Of a stretch of 32,301 nucleotides of DNA, positions 29,991 through 32,301 are shown piece after piece (the first letter of the stretch is position 1; every line of letters begins with the position of its first letter). Where the stretch lies: NCBI GenBank assembly GCA_021774075.1, contig JAJFJK010000154.1, positions 1-32,301 of the forward strand. Reading direction: 5' to 3'. Source of the DNA: Nitrosomonas sp. GTDB lineage: Bacteria > Pseudomonadota > Gammaproteobacteria > Burkholderiales > Nitrosomonadaceae. The notes under the pieces are model-generated. The model was not told where the DNA came from, ran no database searches, and saw only the letters and a program-made list of their open reading frames with translations. The position numbers and the translations under genes were made by a program.

Positions 29991-30218
29991 ATGCATCAGC
30001 GTTTACACGTTGTTCTCAATATTTCTCCAGATAAACTCCTATATTATTACGAAGGCGAGGTTAATGCTGTTGTGGCGAAGACAACGGATGGCCGTACGAT
30101 ACGATTTCCGGCCAATGTTTTGCGTTCGGTGGTGCAAAAAGATGGGGTACATGGTACCTTTGAGCTTGTTTTCGATAGAAATCATAAGTTTGTGTCGATC
30201 CGCCGCGTGGGTGATTAA
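29991..30218 (+). CDS. DUF2835 family protein
   Basis: A small, uncharacterised conserved protein. I choose ATG 29991 because AGAGG lies six bases upstream, giving 75 residues; an in-frame TTG at 29958 would add 11. The body follows the family pattern: LNISPDKLLYYYEGEVNAVVAKTTDGRTIRFPANVLRSVVQKDGVHGTFELVFD, ending in RRVGD. It is likely co-transcribed with the pseudouridine synthase 35 bases upstream. A 143-bp repeat element follows. Confidence 0.85.
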   Translation: MHQRLHVVLNISPDKLLYYYEGEVNAVVAKTTDGRTIRFPANVLRSVVQKDGVHGTFELVFDRNHKFVSIRRVGD

Positions 30219-30226
30219 AATATTAC

Positions 30227-30369
30227 AGGGCGCTTCTAAAAATTCAGAGTTCGCCCAAATGCAAGGCGCGGAAAAAGTTTTGCAGCGCAGCATATGTTTG
30301 ATATGACAGCAATAAATTTTTTCTGTAACACAGCAGTTGGAATGAAATCTGGATTTTTAGAAGTGCCCT
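30227..30369. mobile_element. 143-bp inverted-repeat element, copy B
   Basis: Ends are AGGGCGCTTCTAAAAATTCA and the inverse of AGGGCACTTCTAAAAATCCA. This copy is inverted relative to 20791-20933 and aligns along its length. It is non-coding, sitting nine bases after the DUF2835 stop and before ettA. Confidence 0.85.
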
Positions 30370-30454
30370 ACAGATACAATCCCCGCTTTCATTGCTGGAA
30401 AGCGTGCGTTAAACTTTCCATTCATTTCGCTTCCAATCAAAAAAGATTAAACAA

Positions 30455-32119
30455 ATGGCCCAATATGTAATGTCAATGCTCCGCGTGAGCAAGATCGTTC
30501 CTCCCAAGCGTCAAATTATTAAGAATATTTCGCTCAGTTTTTTCCCCGGTGCAAAGATCGGTTTGCTGGGGCTGAACGGTTCCGGTAAATCCACCGTGCT
30601 GCGCATCATGGCAGACGAAGACAAGGAATATGACGGCGAGGTGCAGCGTTTGCCCAATATCCGCATTGGTTACTTGCCGCAGGAGCCGCAATTGAATCCT
30701 GAGCATAACGTGCGCCAGGAAGTGGAGGAAGCCCTGGGTGAAGTGATGCAAGCACAAAAAAAACTGGATGATGTGTATGCCGCATACGCTGAAGAGGGTG
30801 CCGACTTTGATGCATTGGCCGAAGAGCAGGCGCGTCTGGAAGCCATTCTCGCCACTGCGGGCAGTGATACCGAACACCAGATGGAGATTGCCGCTGATGC
30901 GTTGCGTTTGCCGCCATGGGATGCGCAGATCAAGAATCTGTCTGGTGGAGAAAAACGCCGCGTCGCGTTGTGCAAATTGCTGCTGGAAAAGCCGGACATG
31001 TTGCTGCTGGATGAACCGACCAATCACCTTGATGCCGAATCAGTGGAATGGCTGGAACAGTTCCTGGTGCGCTTTCCGGGCACCGTGGTGGCGGTGACGC
31101 ATGACCGTTACTTCCTCGATAATGCCGCTGAGTGGATACTCGAGCTCGACCGTGGCCATGGCATTCCGTGGAAGGGCAACTACTCAAGCTGGCTGGAACA
31201 AAAAGAAGCGCGGTTGGAACAGGAAAATAAGCAAATCGATGCGCACATGAAGGCGATGAAGCAGGAACTGGAATGGGTACGGCAAAACCCGAAAGGACGC
31301 CAAGCCAAATCGAAAGCGCGTCTCGCCCGTTTTGACGAACTTAATTCACAGGATTACCAGAAGCGCAATGAAACGCAGGAAATCTTTATTCCCGTCGGTG
31401 AGCGACTGGGCAATGAAGTTATCGAGTTTAACGATGTTTCCAAAGCGTACGGCGACCGGCTGTTGATTGACAATTTGAGCTTTAAAGTACCGCCCGGTGC
31501 AATCGTCGGTATTATCGGCCCGAACGGCGCGGGTAAATCCACCTTATTTAAATTAATCACCAGCAAAGAACAGGCGGATTCCGGCGAAGTGAAAATTGGT
31601 CCCACGGTCAAGATCGCGCATGTCGATCAAGCGCGTGATGCATTGGAAAATGACAAAACGGTTTTCGATGCCATTTCCGGTGGCAATGACATTCTCACGG
31701 TAGGCAAATATACTACCCCGGCACGCGCTTATCTCGGACGTTTCAACTTCAAAGGCGGCGATCAGCAAAGAATCATCGGCCAGCTTTCCGGTGGAGAGCG
31801 TGGACGTCTGCATCTGGCGCAGACGCTCATTTCAGGTGGTAACGTGTTGTTACTGGATGAACCCTCCAATGACCTCGACGTGGAAACCCTGCGTGCACTG
31901 GAAGATGCGCTGTTGGAATTTGCCGGCTGTGTACTGGTCATCTCCCACGACCGCTGGTTCCTAGACCGCATCGCCACGCATATCCTGGCAGCAGAAGGCG
32001 AATCACAATGGACATTCTTCAACGGCAATTACCAAGAATACGAAGCGGATAAGAAGAAGCGTCTGGGCGAAGAAGGTGCCAAACCGAAGCGAATTCGCTA
32101 TAAACCGATCAGTCGATGA
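30455..32119 (+). CDS. ettA: energy-dependent translational throttle protein EttA
   Basis: EttA is an ABC-F ATPase that binds the ribosomal E site and controls entry into elongation according to ADP/ATP. The 554 residues match the family. The first ABC domain has GLNGSGKST (39-47), LSGGEKRRVALCKLLL and LLLDEPTNHLD. The linker region carries the arm sequence with KGRQAKSKARLARFDEL. The second ABC domain has GPNGAGKSTLFKL, LSGGERGRLHLAQTL and LLLDEPSNDLD. The N-terminus MAQYVMSMLRVSKIVPPKRQ is typical. No strong Shine-Dalgarno is present. Its GC content looks higher than that of its neighbours. Confidence 0.97.
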   Translation: MAQYVMSMLRVSKIVPPKRQIIKNISLSFFPGAKIGLLGLNGSGKSTVLRIMADEDKEYDGEVQRLPNIRIGYLPQEPQLNPEHNVRQEVEEALGEVMQAQKKLDDVYAAYAEEGADFDALAEEQARLEAILATAGSDTEHQMEIAADALRLPPWDAQIKNLSGGEKRRVALCKLLLEKPDMLLLDEPTNHLDAESVEWLEQFLVRFPGTVVAVTHDRYFLDNAAEWILELDRGHGIPWKGNYSSWLEQKEARLEQENKQIDAHMKAMKQELEWVRQNPKGRQAKSKARLARFDELNSQDYQKRNETQEIFIPVGERLGNEVIEFNDVSKAYGDRLLIDNLSFKVPPGAIVGIIGPNGAGKSTLFKLITSKEQADSGEVKIGPTVKIAHVDQARDALENDKTVFDAISGGNDILTVGKYTTPARAYLGRFNFKGGDQQRIIGQLSGGERGRLHLAQTLISGGNVLLLDEPSNDLDVETLRALEDALLEFAGCVLVISHDRWFLDRIATHILAAEGESQWTFFNGNYQEYEADKKKRLGEEGAKPKRIRYKPISR

Positions 32120-32134
32120 TGGTTAACATGCACA

Positions 32135-32301
32135 CTAGGAGGCTGTCCGAGAATAGAATAATCTACTGCGGAAAAGCCATTTTGGTCATATTTCCCGATA
32201 ATTTTCGTTAAATAGAACAACTATGCGCCTCAAATGATCAAAAAATCTGCCTCAAAATGGCTTTCCCTCGCTACGATTACTATTCTCGGACAGCCTCCTA
32301 G
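32135..32301. mobile_element. 167-bp MITE, copy 2 (ends at the window edge)
   Basis: It has the same 22-bp perfect terminal inverted repeat and CTAG ends as 17820-17986, with seven differences in 167 bases. Here the subterminal AAAGCCATTTT and AAAATGGCTTT still pair, so this copy is better preserved. It lies just after ettA. Confidence 0.85.

Noticed and set aside
30473-31027. 184-residue minus-strand ORF opposite ettA
   Set aside because: It is antisense to strongly conserved ABC motifs and shows no domain of its own.

Overview
The window looks like chromosomal DNA from a low-to-mid GC betaproteobacterium. The DnaA, DnaN, GyrB, TolC, PIMT-like, EttA and DUF2835 proteins and their arrangement suggest a Nitrosomonadales (Nitrosomonas-like) organism. 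That placement is inference from remembered family features, not from a search.

Layout. Positions 1-2745: the end of an unrecognised membrane protein, then a 741-residue protein of unknown function with an internal duplication, closed by a strong hairpin. Positions 2852-5952: an accessory islet bounded by 60-bp direct repeats. The right repeat is the true 3' end of selO and the left one is a detached copy. Inside are a broken IS66-type accessory ORF, a small ORF, two secreted proteins (one CYTH-like) and a vapB/vapC-type toxin-antitoxin pair. Positions 5894-11368: selO, a tiny lipoprotein, an ornithine cyclodeaminase-family gene, bipA/typA, and an orphan 3TM phage holin broken by an amber codon. 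Positions 11488-20718: a co-directional minus-strand cluster that reads pcnB-folK-panB-[two inserted repeat elements]-panC-dnaA-dnaN-gyrB. recF is absent between dnaN and gyrB, and panC lies directly upstream of dnaA. The dnaA-dnaN gap is AT-rich with DnaA boxes and is a candidate origin.

Positions 20791-32301: a 143-bp repeat element, a heme-binding beta-barrel (nitrobindin-like) protein, rnpB (RNase P RNA, minus strand), a truncated outer-membrane protein, an unknown lipoprotein, tolC and a PIMT-like methyltransferase (minus), then a TPP riboswitch with thiC and uppP (plus). These are followed by a rhodanese (minus), an RluF-like pseudouridine synthase, a DUF2835 protein, a second 143-bp element in inverted orientation, ettA, and a second copy of a 167-bp MITE ending exactly at the window edge.

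Most genes are housekeeping: replication initiation, translation factors, pantothenate, folate and thiamine synthesis, RNA processing, and the envelope. The unusual material is the islet at the selO 3' end, the nested non-coding elements between panB and panC (one of which appears to supply the panC ribosome-binding site), the amber-interrupted holin, and three families of short inverted-repeat elements. I found no CRISPR array, tRNA or intact transposase.
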